A stretch of DNA of 64,000 nucleotides from Micromonospora ureilytica (GTDB taxonomy: Bacteria; Actinomycetota; Actinomycetes; Mycobacteriales; Micromonosporaceae), in assembly GCF_015751765.1 (NCBI RefSeq), contig NZ_JADOTX010000001.1, positions 3,844,001 to 3,908,000 of the forward strand, in the 5' to 3' direction. Positions 8,835-16,675 of this stretch are shown piece after piece (within the stretch, counting starts at the first letter, position 1; the number at the start of each line of letters is the position of its first letter). Position numbers and translations under genes: made by a program. The notes under the pieces are model-generated. The model saw only the letters and a program-made list of their open reading frames with translations, did no database searches and was not told where the DNA came from.

Positions 8835-9131
8835 TCAGACGCACTCGCGGCAGATCAACTCGCCGTTACGCTCGACCGCCAGCTGGCTACGGTGGTGGAC
8901 CAGGAAGCAGCGGGCGCACCGGAACTCGTCCTGCTGCATCGGAAGCACCTTGACCGTGAGCTCCTCGTCGGCCAGATCGGCACCGGGCAGCTCGAAGCTC
9001 TCGGCCACCTCGGCCTCGTCGACGTCCACCGCGCCCGACTGTGAGTCGACGCGCCGTGCCTTGAGCTCTTCCAGGCTGTCCTCGCCGAGGTCGACCTCGT
9101 CGCGACGCGGGGCGTCGTAGTCGGTGGCCAT
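8835..9131 (-). CDS. DUF4193 family protein (zinc-ribbon-like)
   Basis: 98-residue soluble protein of the actinobacterial DUF4193 family. The first two thirds are strongly acidic (DEVDLGEDSLEELK, DVDEAEVAESFELPGADLADEEL). The C-terminus carries two CxxC-type pairs, CARC and CREC, separated by FLVHHRSQLAVERNGELI, consistent with a small zinc ribbon. ATG at 9131 begins the conserved MATDYDAPRRDE. The family is near-universal in actinobacteria and has been discussed as an RNA-polymerase-associated or regulatory small protein, but its function is not fixed here. A 418-base gap separates it from the divergent LytR_C gene. Confidence 0.88.
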   Translation of the reverse strand: MATDYDAPRRDEVDLGEDSLEELKARRVDSQSGAVDVDEAEVAESFELPGADLADEELTVKVLPMQQDEFRCARCFLVHHRSQLAVERNGELICRECV

Positions 9132-9549
9132 CGGTTTCACTCTCCCATATCGATGTTGTCGCTTCCGGTTGTAACGCCGGACGACGCTGTTTCGGTTCCG
9201 CTGGCCGGCCACCACTTGTGTCGGGCACCCGACCCGAGGACCGAACGGGTCGAGCTCGCTGGGGCGACTCCCCTGCGAGCGCGGAACCTTACCCCCCCTT
9301 GGGCGAGGCATGTATACCGCCCTTGCGGCTGAGATGTACGCCCCCGCACGCGAAGTTGTTCCCAATGTGATTCAGGCGACACGAAGATAGGGGTAGTAGT
9401 ACCCGGTTCGCGGTCGGCGCGCCGGCATGTCGGGCTGTTTCCACGCGACGGCCGGACAACCGTTAACCTCAGCGGCGTATTCGACGGCCGGCGGCCTGAG
9501 CGATCGTTTCTGGCCGTCACCACCCACCTGAGGCCCGGGGAGTGCCCTG
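9132..9549. other. 418-bp divergent intergenic region, probable promoters only
   Basis: No open frame here looks coding. The stretch is less G+C-rich than the genes around it and must contain promoters for DUF4193 (minus) and the LytR_C gene (plus). A TATACA hexamer on the minus strand at about 9312-9317 could be a -10 element, but no good -35 is seen at the right distance. Confidence 0.4.
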
Positions 9550-10077
9550 ATGAGTTTTGCGCGCGTGCGAGCACTCGTCGTCGTCGGCCTGCTGGCGGTC
9601 ATCGCCCTGGTCTTCGTCGTCGTGGCCGTGGTCCGCGACAGCCAGGGCAACGTGGGCACCGCGGCGGGTTGCCCCGAGGGCTGGCCACTGGCGGATCTGA
9701 CCCTGCGCGAGCGCAAGGACGTCAAGATCAACGTGTTCAACGCGACGGATCAGCCCGGCCTCGCCCACACCGTCGCCGACGAGTTCAGCAATCGACAGTT
9801 CCAGGTCAAGAAGACCGGGAACGAGAAGAGGGTCGACAGCGTCGCGGTGCTGCGGTATGGCCCGAAGGGCGTCGGTTCCGCGCACCTGCTCCAGGCGTAC
9901 TTCCTCAACAACGCCACCCCGGGCTACGACCCGAAGCGCGCCGACGACACGGTGGACGTGGTGTTGGGCAACCGCTTCCAGCAGCTCGCCACCACGACCG
10001 AGGTGAACCAGTCGCTCGGCGACTCGGGTCCGCCGGAGGCGCCCAAGGGCTCCTGCGCGTCCCCACCCGCCAAGTGA
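9550..10077 (+). CDS. LytR C-terminal domain protein, membrane anchored
   Basis: 175-residue protein with a short cytoplasmic start, a single transmembrane helix (about 8-29, VRALVVVGLLAVIALVFVVV) and an extracytoplasmic LytR_C domain (about 57-150) with the family pattern KDVKINVFNATDQPGLAHTVADEF and VLRYGPKGVGSAHLLQAYF. In LytR-CpsA-Psr ligases this domain follows the catalytic part; here it stands alone, so the protein should lack ligase activity and instead act in the envelope, perhaps as an accessory to LCP enzymes. It is convergent with the inositol monophosphatase. Confidence 0.87.
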   Translation: MSFARVRALVVVGLLAVIALVFVVVAVVRDSQGNVGTAAGCPEGWPLADLTLRERKDVKINVFNATDQPGLAHTVADEFSNRQFQVKKTGNEKRVDSVAVLRYGPKGVGSAHLLQAYFLNNATPGYDPKRADDTVDVVLGNRFQQLATTTEVNQSLGDSGPPEAPKGSCASPPAK

Positions 10078-10152
10078 CGGCGTAACCGGCCCGCTAGAGC
10101 GCCACGTCGGCGACCAGGCGCCGACCAGGCCCACCGGCCAGGGTCCGCACGA

Positions 10153-10971
10153 TCAGGGTCCACCGGAGGCGTCCAGGGCGGCCAGCCGGTCGTGCAGCGG
10201 CGCGAAGAGCGCCGGCGGTGCCGCGACCACCAGGTCCGGCCCCGGCGGCCGACCGGCCAGGCCGGCGACCCGAACCCCCGCCTCGGCGGCCACCAGCCCG
10301 CCCGCCGCCAGGTCCCAGGCCGCAAGACCCTTCTCGAAGTACGCGTCGAGCCGCCCCTCGGCGACCAGGCAGAGGTCCAGCGCGGCGGCGCCCAGCCGGC
10401 GGATGTCCCGTACGTGCGCGATCAGCCCGGCCACCACCTGCGCCTGGTGCGCCCGGCGGGCGGCGTCGTAACCGAAGCCGGTGCCGACCAGCGCCTGCCC
10501 CAGGTCGACCTCGCCGGAGCAGCGCAGTCGGACACCGTCGCGCCAGGCACCGCCGCCGGCCGTCGCGGTCCACTGCTCGCCGGTGCTCACGTTGCGCACG
10601 ACGCCCGCGACCACCACCCCGTCCACCTCGGCTGCCAGGGAGACCGCGGAGTGCGGCAGCCCGTACAGGTAGTTCACCGTGCCGTCGATCGGGTCGACGA
10701 TCCAGCGCACCCCGCTGCGCGTCGCGCCGGAGGCCCCCTCGCCGTATTCCTCGCCGAGCACCGAGTCGTCCGGGCGCAGCGCGGCCAGCGCGTCGAGGAT
10801 CTGCCGCTCGACCGCTCGGTCGGCGGCGGTGACCACGTCGGTGACCGTGCTCTTGGTGGCGGCGACGACGACCCCCTCGGTGCGCATCCGGTACGCGGTG
10901 TCCGCCGCGTCCCGAGCCACCTCCACCGCGATGCTCAGCAGTTCCGATGGTGTCGTCGCCGAGTTGGTCAT
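10153..10971 (-). CDS. Inositol monophosphatase family protein
   Basis: Mg2+-dependent phosphatase of the IMPase/SuhB/HisN superfamily (272 residues). Metal and phosphate motifs are intact: GEEYGE at 73-78, DPIDGT at 93-98 and WDLAAGG at 219-225. In actinomycetes such enzymes serve inositol (mycothiol, phosphatidylinositol) or histidinol-phosphate metabolism; the residues seen do not discriminate. ATG at 10971 has AGAGG upstream; the longer frame to 11154 is rejected because homology begins at SELLSIAVEVA. It is divergent from the principal sigma gene, a conserved pairing. Confidence 0.9.
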   Translation of the reverse strand: MTNSATTPSELLSIAVEVARDAADTAYRMRTEGVVVAATKSTVTDVVTAADRAVERQILDALAALRPDDSVLGEEYGEGASGATRSGVRWIVDPIDGTVNYLYGLPHSAVSLAAEVDGVVVAGVVRNVSTGEQWTATAGGGAWRDGVRLRCSGEVDLGQALVGTGFGYDAARRAHQAQVVAGLIAHVRDIRRLGAAALDLCLVAEGRLDAYFEKGLAAWDLAAGGLVAAEAGVRVAGLAGRPPGPDLVVAAPPALFAPLHDRLAALDASGGP

Positions 10972-11601
10972 GATTCGCCTCTTTCCGCACTCCGGGTACA
11001 AGCGGATGCTGCAACTACCGACCCGGCTTCCGAAGATCATCGTTCCCGACGTCACACGACAGCACCAGACCCAGGATCTTTGGTACGCGACATCCCCTGC
11101 GAGGTAGGTGCCCCCGCACCGCCTGCTGCGGCTTGAGCGGCCAACCTTCGCCAATATGCCCCTTTAGATCCGGTATTGTCGCTTAAGTGCTTACCGCCCC
11201 GTCCTTGCTCGGCTCACAACCGTTGCCCAACCGCGACCTGGTGGGGCCTCCCCCGGCCGGACCGCCGAGGACCTCGGTGTACTGGCTGCTCAAACGGCAG
11301 TTCGGACACGATCTGCCCATCGCCGGGCTCGACGACGGGCACCCTTCGCCGGCCGCGCGGCTATCATTACCGCGAAGCCCATATCTCCGCCCCACCGACG
11401 GTCCCCACCGGCGGTACGCGGTGCGGAGCAGGATGATCGCCGCAGACGGCGTTACAATTCACCCCTGCCCACGCGGCACGGACCGCCGACCACCGGCCGG
11501 ACCGTGACACGAGGGTCCCTCAACCACATCGCCCGGCACGGTAACCCTCGCTGCGCTGGACGAACCCGCCGTGCCCGCTCTTCGCCTCCGGAAGGTCATT
11601 C
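10972..11601. promoter_or_regulatory. 630-bp divergent region upstream of the principal sigma gene
   Basis: No credible gene is seen here. Candidate elements for the sigma gene are a -10-like TACAAT at 11453-11458 and a TATTGT at 11174-11179; neither has a good -35. The long spacing suggests several promoters or a structured leader for the sigma transcript. The sigma gene ribosome site GGAAGG lies at about 11590-11595. Confidence 0.4.
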
Positions 11602-13200
11602 GTGACAGAACCCCGCCAGCCCGGCGCCGACGTTCGCTCGCTCACCGACACCCTGATCGCCCACGCGCAGAGCGCCGGTGGCCAGCTCACGTCGGCTCAG
11701 CTCGCGCGCACCGTCGAGTCCGCCGAGGTGACTCCGGCCCAGGCCAAGAAGATCCTGCGGGCGCTCTCCGAGGCGGGCGTGACCGTCGTGGTGGACGGCT
11801 CGGCGAGCACTCGTCGCCGCGTCGCCGCGGCCCGCTCGACCACGCCAGCGTCCCGGGCCACCACCGCCAAGACCACCAAGAAGGCCGCCGCGCCAGCCCC
11901 GAAGCAGGCGCCCTCCGCCGACGACGCCCCGTCGACGCCGGCCCCGCGCAAGGTGGCCGCCAGTAAGGCGACCGGCGCCGCCGCTGCGACGCCGACGAAG
12001 GCGACCCGGTCGACCCGAGCCACCAAGGCGACGGTGGCCGCGGCTGCCGGAGCCAAGCCGACCAAGGCCGGCGGCAAGGCCAAGGGCGAGGGCGCTGAGG
12101 GCGAGATCGACCCGGAGGAACTGGCCGCCGCGATCGAGGACGTGGTTGTCGAGGAGCCGGCCGAGCTGGCCCAGGCCGCCGAGACCGACGCCGCCGCATC
12201 GGCGACCGACAACGACTTCGAGTGGGACGACGAGGAGTCCGAGGCTCTCAAGCAGGCGCGACGCGACGCCGAGCTGACCGCCTCCGCTGACTCCGTCCGC
12301 GCGTACCTGAAGCAGATCGGCAAGGTTCCGCTGCTCAACGCCGAGCAGGAGGTGGAGCTGGCCAAGCGGATCGAGGCCGGGCTCTACGCCGCCGAGCGGC
12401 TGCGGGCTGCCGACGAGGGCGAGGAGAAGCTCGTCCGGGAGATGGTCCGTGACCTGGGCTGGATCTCCCGCGATGGCGAGCGGGCCAAGAACCACCTCCT
12501 GGAGGCGAACCTCCGACTGGTGGTGTCGCTGGCCAAGCGCTACACGGGCCGTGGCATGGCCTTCCTCGACCTGATCCAGGAGGGCAACCTCGGTCTGATC
12601 CGGGCCGTGGAGAAGTTCGACTACACCAAGGGCTACAAGTTCTCCACGTACGCCACCTGGTGGATCCGGCAGGCCATCACCCGCGCCATGGCCGACCAGG
12701 CCCGTACCATCCGCATCCCCGTGCACATGGTCGAGGTCATCAACAAGCTCGGCCGCATACAGCGTGAGCTGCTCCAGGATCTGGGTCGCGAGCCCACTCC
12801 GGAGGAGCTGGCCAAGGAGATGGACATCACACCCGAGAAGGTGCTGGAGATCCAGCAGTACGCTCGGGAGCCCATCTCACTCGACCAGACCATCGGCGAC
12901 GAGGGCGACAGCCAGCTCGGCGACTTCATCGAGGATTCCGAGGCCGTGGTCGCGGTCGACGCGGTCTCGTTCTCGCTCCTGCAGGACCAGCTCCAGCAGG
13001 TGCTGCAGACGCTCTCCGAGCGTGAGGCGGGTGTGGTGCGCCTGCGCTTCGGCCTGACCGACGGCCAACCTCGGACGCTCGACGAGATCGGCCAGGTCTA
13101 CGGGGTGACCCGGGAGCGGATCCGGCAGATCGAGTCCAAGACGATGTCCAAGCTGCGTCACCCGTCCCGGTCGCAGGTCCTCCGGGATTACCTGGACTGA
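11602..13200 (+). CDS. sigA: Principal RNA polymerase sigma factor (RpoD/HrdB/SigA type)
   Basis: Housekeeping sigma-70 of 532 residues. Region 1.1 occupies about 10-60 ([20 protein letters not shown]). A low-complexity Ala/Thr/Lys/Pro linker runs from about 65 to 165 and an acidic patch from about 168 to 215. Region 1.2 is at about 232-265 ([20 protein letters not shown]), region 2 at about 305-375 with the core contacts [18 protein letters not shown] and the aromatic -10 reader [10 protein letters not shown]. Region 3 follows, then region 4 with [14 protein letters not shown] near 498-511. The start is GTG at 11602 with GGAAGG just upstream. The expanded basic-acidic linker is typical of actinobacterial HrdB. 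Confidence 0.96.
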   Translation: MTEPRQPGADVRSLTDTLIAHAQSAGGQLTSAQLARTVESAEVTPAQAKKILRALSEAGVTVVVDGSASTRRRVAAARSTTPASRATTAKTTKKAAAPAPKQAPSADDAPSTPAPRKVAASKATGAAAATPTKATRSTRATKATVAAAAGAKPTKAGGKAKGEGAEGEIDPEELAAAIEDVVVEEPAELAQAAETDAAASATDNDFEWDDEESEALKQARRDAELTASADSVRAYLKQIGKVPLLNAEQEVELAKRIEAGLYAAERLRAADEGEEKLVREMVRDLGWISRDGERAKNHLLEANLRLVVSLAKRYTGRGMAFLDLIQEGNLGLIRAVEKFDYTKGYKFSTYATWWIRQAITRAMADQARTIRIPVHMVEVINKLGRIQRELLQDLGREPTPEELAKEMDITPEKVLEIQQYAREPISLDQTIGDEGDSQLGDFIEDSEAVVAVDAVSFSLLQDQLQQVLQTLSEREAGVVRLRFGLTDGQPRTLDEIGQVYGVTRERIRQIESKTMSKLRHPSRSQVLRDYLD

Positions 13201-13236
13201 GCGGGTTTCGTCAACCGAACGTGTCGTTTTGACCAC

Positions 13237-13253
13237 CTGGTGTGCAACACCAG
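13237..13253. terminator. Small hairpin after the sigma gene
   Basis: CTGGTGT-gca-ACACCAG gives a 7-bp perfect stem 37 bases after the sigma stop codon, extendable with mismatches on both sides (accac and atggt). No T-run follows, so it may be a processing or weak termination signal. Confidence 0.4.
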
Positions 13254-13445
13254 ATGGTGATCGTCCGGATGCACGAATGTGATCGTTGACGTGGCACCCT
13301 GGGTGCACGGCACACTGTCCCTTCCAGGTGTGACCTCGGTCCCCCGCGGGCACACAGGGAAGGCAGTGCCTAGTAAGGGTGTTGCACGATAGGTGAGCAA
13401 CAACCGAAGAGATTGTTCATCGGTGACGACCAGAGGAGGAAGGCG

Positions 13446-13679
13446 ATGACCCCGACCCTCACGCCGCCGCCCGTGACGGCGGCTCCCCCAGCCGCCGATG
13501 AACGGTGCGACCGCTGCAATGCTGCCGGGAAGCTCCGGATCACTCTCACGGGTGGGAGCGAGTTGGTGTTCTGCGGGCACCACGCGAACAAGTACGCGGA
13601 GGATCTCGTGAAGATCACCGAGCGGTTCGCAACGGAGCCCGATTTCAGCTGGCGTGGCGCCGATCTGATGGCGAACTAA
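13446..13679 (+). CDS. DUF7455 small zinc-binding-type protein
   Basis: 77-residue protein downstream of the principal sigma gene. It carries CDRC at about 21-24 and a CGHH pair at about 43-46 (ERCDRCNAAGKLRI, LVFCGHHANKYAEDL), a probable CCCH-type zinc site, followed by a helical tail ending GADLMAN. ATG at 13446 follows a strong GAGGAGGA at 13434-13441. This family is nearly always found next to sigA in actinobacteria, which suggests a transcription-related role, not demonstrated. A strong terminator closes the gene. Confidence 0.87.
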   Translation: MTPTLTPPPVTAAPPAADERCDRCNAAGKLRITLTGGSELVFCGHHANKYAEDLVKITERFATEPDFSWRGADLMAN

Positions 13680-13696
13680 ATCCGCAAACCGACATA

Positions 13697-13740
13697 GCCG
13701 GCCGGAGGCACCCCGAGGGTGCCTCCGGCCGGCTTTTTCT
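13697..13740 (+). terminator. Strong intrinsic terminator of DUF7455
   Basis: A perfect 17-bp stem (arms 13697-13713 and 13717-13733, starting GCCGGCCGGAGGCACCC) with a CGA loop is followed directly by TTTTTCT. This is a textbook rho-independent terminator and probably ends the sigma/DUF7455 transcription unit. Confidence 0.93.
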
Positions 13741-13784
13741 GTCCCCCGCGCCCCGCAACCCGCAACCCGCGCCCCGCGCCCCGA

Positions 13785-13844
13785 TGTTGCTGCCTCCGAC
13801 CTGCGGGAGACAGCAACATCCCCGATAGTGCGCGGATCTTGACG
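13785..13844. repeat. Interspersed palindromic repeat, copy A
   Basis: A 60-base unit 54/60 identical to 56990-57049. It consists of an imperfect hairpin (TGTTGCTGCCTCC ... GGGAGACAGCAACA) and a conserved 3' module TCCCCGATAGTGCGCGGATC followed by TTGACG. It lies directly after the DUF7455 terminator and a Pro/Cys-codon-like GC-rich run (ccccgcaacc repeats). It has no coding potential and looks like a REP-like element. Confidence 0.75.
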
Positions 13845-13913
13845 ACGAACACCGCCCCCGAGGGACCGGGAGTGAGGTTTGGGGTGCCCACGGCCGCCAA
13901 GGTCACGCTCGAA

Positions 13914-13967
13914 CCGGGATGTAGTGGCCTCGGCAACGCACCGAGGCCACTACATCCCGGATATTGC
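13914..13967. repeat. Palindromic repeat, copy B left part, interrupted by the IS
   Basis: A perfect 20-bp inverted repeat (CCGGGATGTAGTGGCCTCGG at 13914-13933 and its complement at 13941-13960, loop caacgca) is followed by ATATTGC, where the IS21 element starts. Past the IS the sequence resumes gcgatcttgg. Joined, the 3' module reads CATCCCGGATATTGCGCG plus ATCTTG, matching the module in copies A and C. Confidence 0.75.
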
Positions 13968-14037
13968 TGTCAACGCCGGCTGAAAGTTGACCCCTCCGTT
14001 CCGGCCGAATTTTGACCCCCTCGCTTCTTGTTGATGT

Positions 14038-14829
14038 TCAGTCGTTGGTCTTGATGGCTGCGGGGACGCGGCCGAGGTCGCGGTCTTTGAGCCGGTAGCT
14101 GTCGCCCTTCATGGAGACGACTTCTGCGTGGTGGACGAGGCGGTCGATCATGGCTGCGGCGACGACGTCATCGCCGAAGACTTCGCCCCATCTGCCGAAG
14201 GGCTTGTTCGAGGTGACGATGAGGCTGGCGCGCTCGTAGCGGTTGGAGACCAGCTGAAAGAACAGGTTCGCGGCTTCGGCTTCGAAGGGGATGTAGCCGA
14301 CCTCGTCGACGATCAGCAGCGGGATCCGGCCGAGTTTGACCAGTTCGTCTTGCAGGCGCCCGGCGTGGTGGGCGTCGGCGAGGCGGGACACCCATTGGGC
14401 GGCGGTGGCGAACGCGACCCGGTGCCCGGCCTGGCAGGCCCGGATCCCGAGGCCGATGGACAGGTGGGTCTTGCCGGTGCCGGGCGGGCCCAAGAAGACG
14501 ACGTTCTCTTTCGACGCCACGAAGTCCAGGGTTCCGAGGTGTCCGATGGTCTCCCGTTTGAGGGAGCGTTGGTGCTCGAAGTCGAACTCTTCCAGGCTCT
14601 TGCGGGCCGGGAAGCGGGCTGCGCGGATGCGTCCCTCACCGCCGTGGGCCTCGCGGGCGGCGACCTCGCGTTGCAGGCAGGCGGCGAGGAACTCCTCATG
14701 CGTCCACGACTCCGCCCGAGCCCGCTCGCCCAGACGATCGACCGACGCAGCCAAGGAGGGCGCTTTCAGTGCGCGGGTGAGGAACGCGATCTCGGAGGAC
14801 ACGTTGCGGTTGCTGGTTTTGGTGGCCAT
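14038..14829 (-). CDS. istB: IstB, ATP-binding helper of IS21-family transposase
   Basis: AAA+ ATPase (263 residues) that assists the transposase in strand transfer and target selection. Walker A GPPGTGKTH lies at 114-122 and Walker B LLIVDEVGYIP near 170-180. The N-terminal helical part contains SWTHEEFLAACLQREVAAR, and the DnaA-like C-terminal end has TSNKPFGRWGEVFGDD and ALIDRL-type helices. The start ATG overlaps the istA stop by one base (TGATG), giving coupled translation. No frameshift or truncation is visible. Confidence 0.95.
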   Translation of the reverse strand: MATKTSNRNVSSEIAFLTRALKAPSLAASVDRLGERARAESWTHEEFLAACLQREVAAREAHGGEGRIRAARFPARKSLEEFDFEHQRSLKRETIGHLGTLDFVASKENVVFLGPPGTGKTHLSIGLGIRACQAGHRVAFATAAQWVSRLADAHHAGRLQDELVKLGRIPLLIVDEVGYIPFEAEAANLFFQLVSNRYERASLIVTSNKPFGRWGEVFGDDVVAAAMIDRLVHHAEVVSMKGDSYRLKDRDLGRVPAAIKTND

Positions 14830-16088
14830 CAGGCGGCCACCTCGTCCAGGCCGAACATCCGGTCGTAGTCACTCAACGCTCGACGCTCGACCTGAGCATC
14901 GACGGCCGGCACCGGGGTGTGCTGGGCGGCGGCACGCAAGTCAGCCGCCGCTTGGCGGTGGACCGGGTCGGTGATCGTCTGATGTCCGGCCCAACAACGC
15001 TCATGCTGGGCGACCAACCGGCCGTCGCAGGACACCTGGACCTGGTCGCCGTCGGCGGTGACCTCGACGCGTCGGCCAACGACCGACGGGTGCACGGAAT
15101 AGTCGTTGGCGTCCAACCGGACGTAATGATCACGTGGCAAGCGGGTGGCCTGTCGCCAGCCGACCACCGGCGCGACCGGCGGCAGTGACAGCATCGCGGC
15201 CCGGTCGGCGTCCCACCGGTCCACCGGGCGGCAGCCCAACACCCGGTGCTGGCGGTTATTCGCCCGCGCCAACCAGTTGGTCAGCTGGGCGTTGAAGTCA
15301 TGTGCTGAGCCGAACCGGCGCCCCGGCAGAAACGACGTCTCCAGATAGCCGTTGGCTCTCTCGACCAGACCCTTGGCCTCCGGATCCGCCGGCCGGCACT
15401 GGATCACCTTGATGCCCAGGGTCCCGCGGAAAGCGTTCATAGTCTCGGTCAACTGCGGCCGGCCCGCCCGCCACTGCCCGACCGCGGACTCGTTGTCCCA
15501 CACCAACGCCTTGGGCACCCGTCCCCAGCCTGAGATCAACGTCCAGTGCCCGGCCAGCAGATCCGGCGACTGCCTGCTCGGGATCATCACCGCTGACAAC
15601 CACCGCGAGTAGCCGCACACCATCACCAACACCGGCGGCCTGCCGACCTGCCCAAAGCCCAACGGCACGTCCGCCGGCGGGAACCACAGATCACACTGCG
15701 CCAACTCCCCCGGCAAATAATCCGTCCGCTGACTGGGGTCGGGACGGCGGAACAACGGCCGCAGCTGCTGCACCCGATCGGCGAACACCGTCTTGCCCCG
15801 AGTCCACCCGACCCGCTCCATGATCACCGTCGTCGGCATGTCCGGGAACTCCGCCAACAACACCCGGATCTGCGGCTCCACCGCATCCACGATCGAGCCC
15901 TTCACCGCCCGCTGATAACGAGGCGGCTCATGACTGGCCAAGGCCTTCCGCACCGTGTTCCGCGAGACCTCAAGCCGACGAGCGATGGCCTTGATCGCCA
16001 TCCCCTCCGCCCGGTGCAACCGACGGATCTCTGCCCAGTCCTCCACGCTCAGCACCTCCCGATGCTTCCGGAGGTGGTCAAGATTCAA
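14829..16088 (-). CDS. istA: IstA, DDE transposase of IS21-family element
   Basis: Transposase of 419 residues. An N-terminal helix-turn-helix (about 15-50, AIKAIARRLEVSRNTVRKAL) recognises the ends; the RNase H-like catalytic core has D133 (QCDLWF), D198 (VWDNES) and E243 (KGLVERANGY), with a C-terminal beta domain binding DNA. The length is slightly short for IstA but complete. It starts 37 bases inside the right end and is transcribed toward istB. Confidence 0.95.
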   Translation of the reverse strand: MNLDHLRKHREVLSVEDWAEIRRLHRAEGMAIKAIARRLEVSRNTVRKALASHEPPRYQRAVKGSIVDAVEPQIRVLLAEFPDMPTTVIMERVGWTRGKTVFADRVQQLRPLFRRPDPSQRTDYLPGELAQCDLWFPPADVPLGFGQVGRPPVLVMVCGYSRWLSAVMIPSRQSPDLLAGHWTLISGWGRVPKALVWDNESAVGQWRAGRPQLTETMNAFRGTLGIKVIQCRPADPEAKGLVERANGYLETSFLPGRRFGSAHDFNAQLTNWLARANNRQHRVLGCRPVDRWDADRAAMLSLPPVAPVVGWRQATRLPRDHYVRLDANDYSVHPSVVGRRVEVTADGDQVQVSCDGRLVAQHERCWAGHQTITDPVHRQAAADLRAAAQHTPVPAVDAQVERRALSDYDRMFGLDEVAA

Positions 16089-16125
16089 CCGGAACCACGG
16101 GGTCAGTTTTCACGCGGCGTCGACA

Positions 16126-16675
16126 ATTGCGCGATCTTGGGTTCGGAACGCCCCACAGGGGGCATCCGCAGTCACCCCGGGCAGGTAATCCTCGGCACCC
16201 AAAGCCCACCCCCGTGTTCCACTCGGTTGCACGGAAACCGCGCCTTCCACCTCGCCCGAACACCGCGTTTTTCAAGAAGGCCGAGTGGATCACCCGCAAG
16301 CACGGGCGTACACCACGCCGCGAGCACAGGCACAGACCACCGCCGCACGCACAGACCACGCCGCACGCACAGACCACGGCCACGGCCGCAAGCACGCACA
16401 GACCACGGCCCAAGCGCACTCACAGACCACGGCCGACGCACGAGCACAGACCACGGCCGACGCACGAGCACAGACCGCGGCCGACGCACGAGCACAGACC
16501 ACGGCCGTCGCACGGGCACAGACCACGACCCCAAGGCAATGGCCTGGGACGGTCACGGTGATTGCCGCTCGGTCCGAAGCCGCCTGCGTCGCCTGGCGCC
16601 GGTGGTGCCGGCGGGCCTGAAGGGCTCCACTCGCAACGCCGTCACCAGCCAGCCCGCCAGTGACGTAGGGCTGGC
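16126..16675. other. 550-bp non-coding stretch with tandem repeats
   Basis: Right of the IS, the interrupted palindromic unit continues (gcgatcttgggttcgg), followed by about 170 bases of unremarkable sequence and the tandem repeat described separately. Long frames here (for example a plus frame to 16679) read His/Arg/Thr/Asp repeats that simply translate the tandem array, so I do not call a gene. Confidence 0.7.
16325..16531. repeat. 24-bp tandem repeat array
   Basis: The unit CACAGACCACGGCCGACGCA plus CGAG is repeated head to tail: copies at 16421-16444 and 16445-16468 are identical, 16469-16492 differs by one base and 16493-16516 by a few. Degenerate, shorter copies starting CACAGACCAC run back to about 16325 and one partial copy follows. 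This is a minisatellite-like array in a non-coding region. Confidence 0.9.

Larger units (their letters stand above)
13968..16125 (-). mobile_element. Complete IS21-family insertion sequence, 2158 bp
   Basis: Both ends begin TGTCRACGCCG: left TGTCAACGCCGGCTGAAAG at 13968, right (complement) TGTCGACGCCGCGTGAAAA ending at 16125. The similarity of the two ends extends about 50 bases, with repeated TGACC-type blocks (TTGACC, CTGACC), typical of the multiple terminal repeats of IS21 elements. The 5-bp direct repeat ATTGC flanks the element at 13963-13967 and 16126-16130, within the 4-8 bp range of this family. The intact istA and istB genes and the clean duplication suggest a recent insertion that may still be active. 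Confidence 0.93.

Noticed and set aside
11187..11507. 106-codon frame upstream of the sigma gene, possibly leaderless
   Set aside because: Pro/Arg-rich composition, no ribosome site, no recognisable domain; kept only as a hypothesis in the findings.
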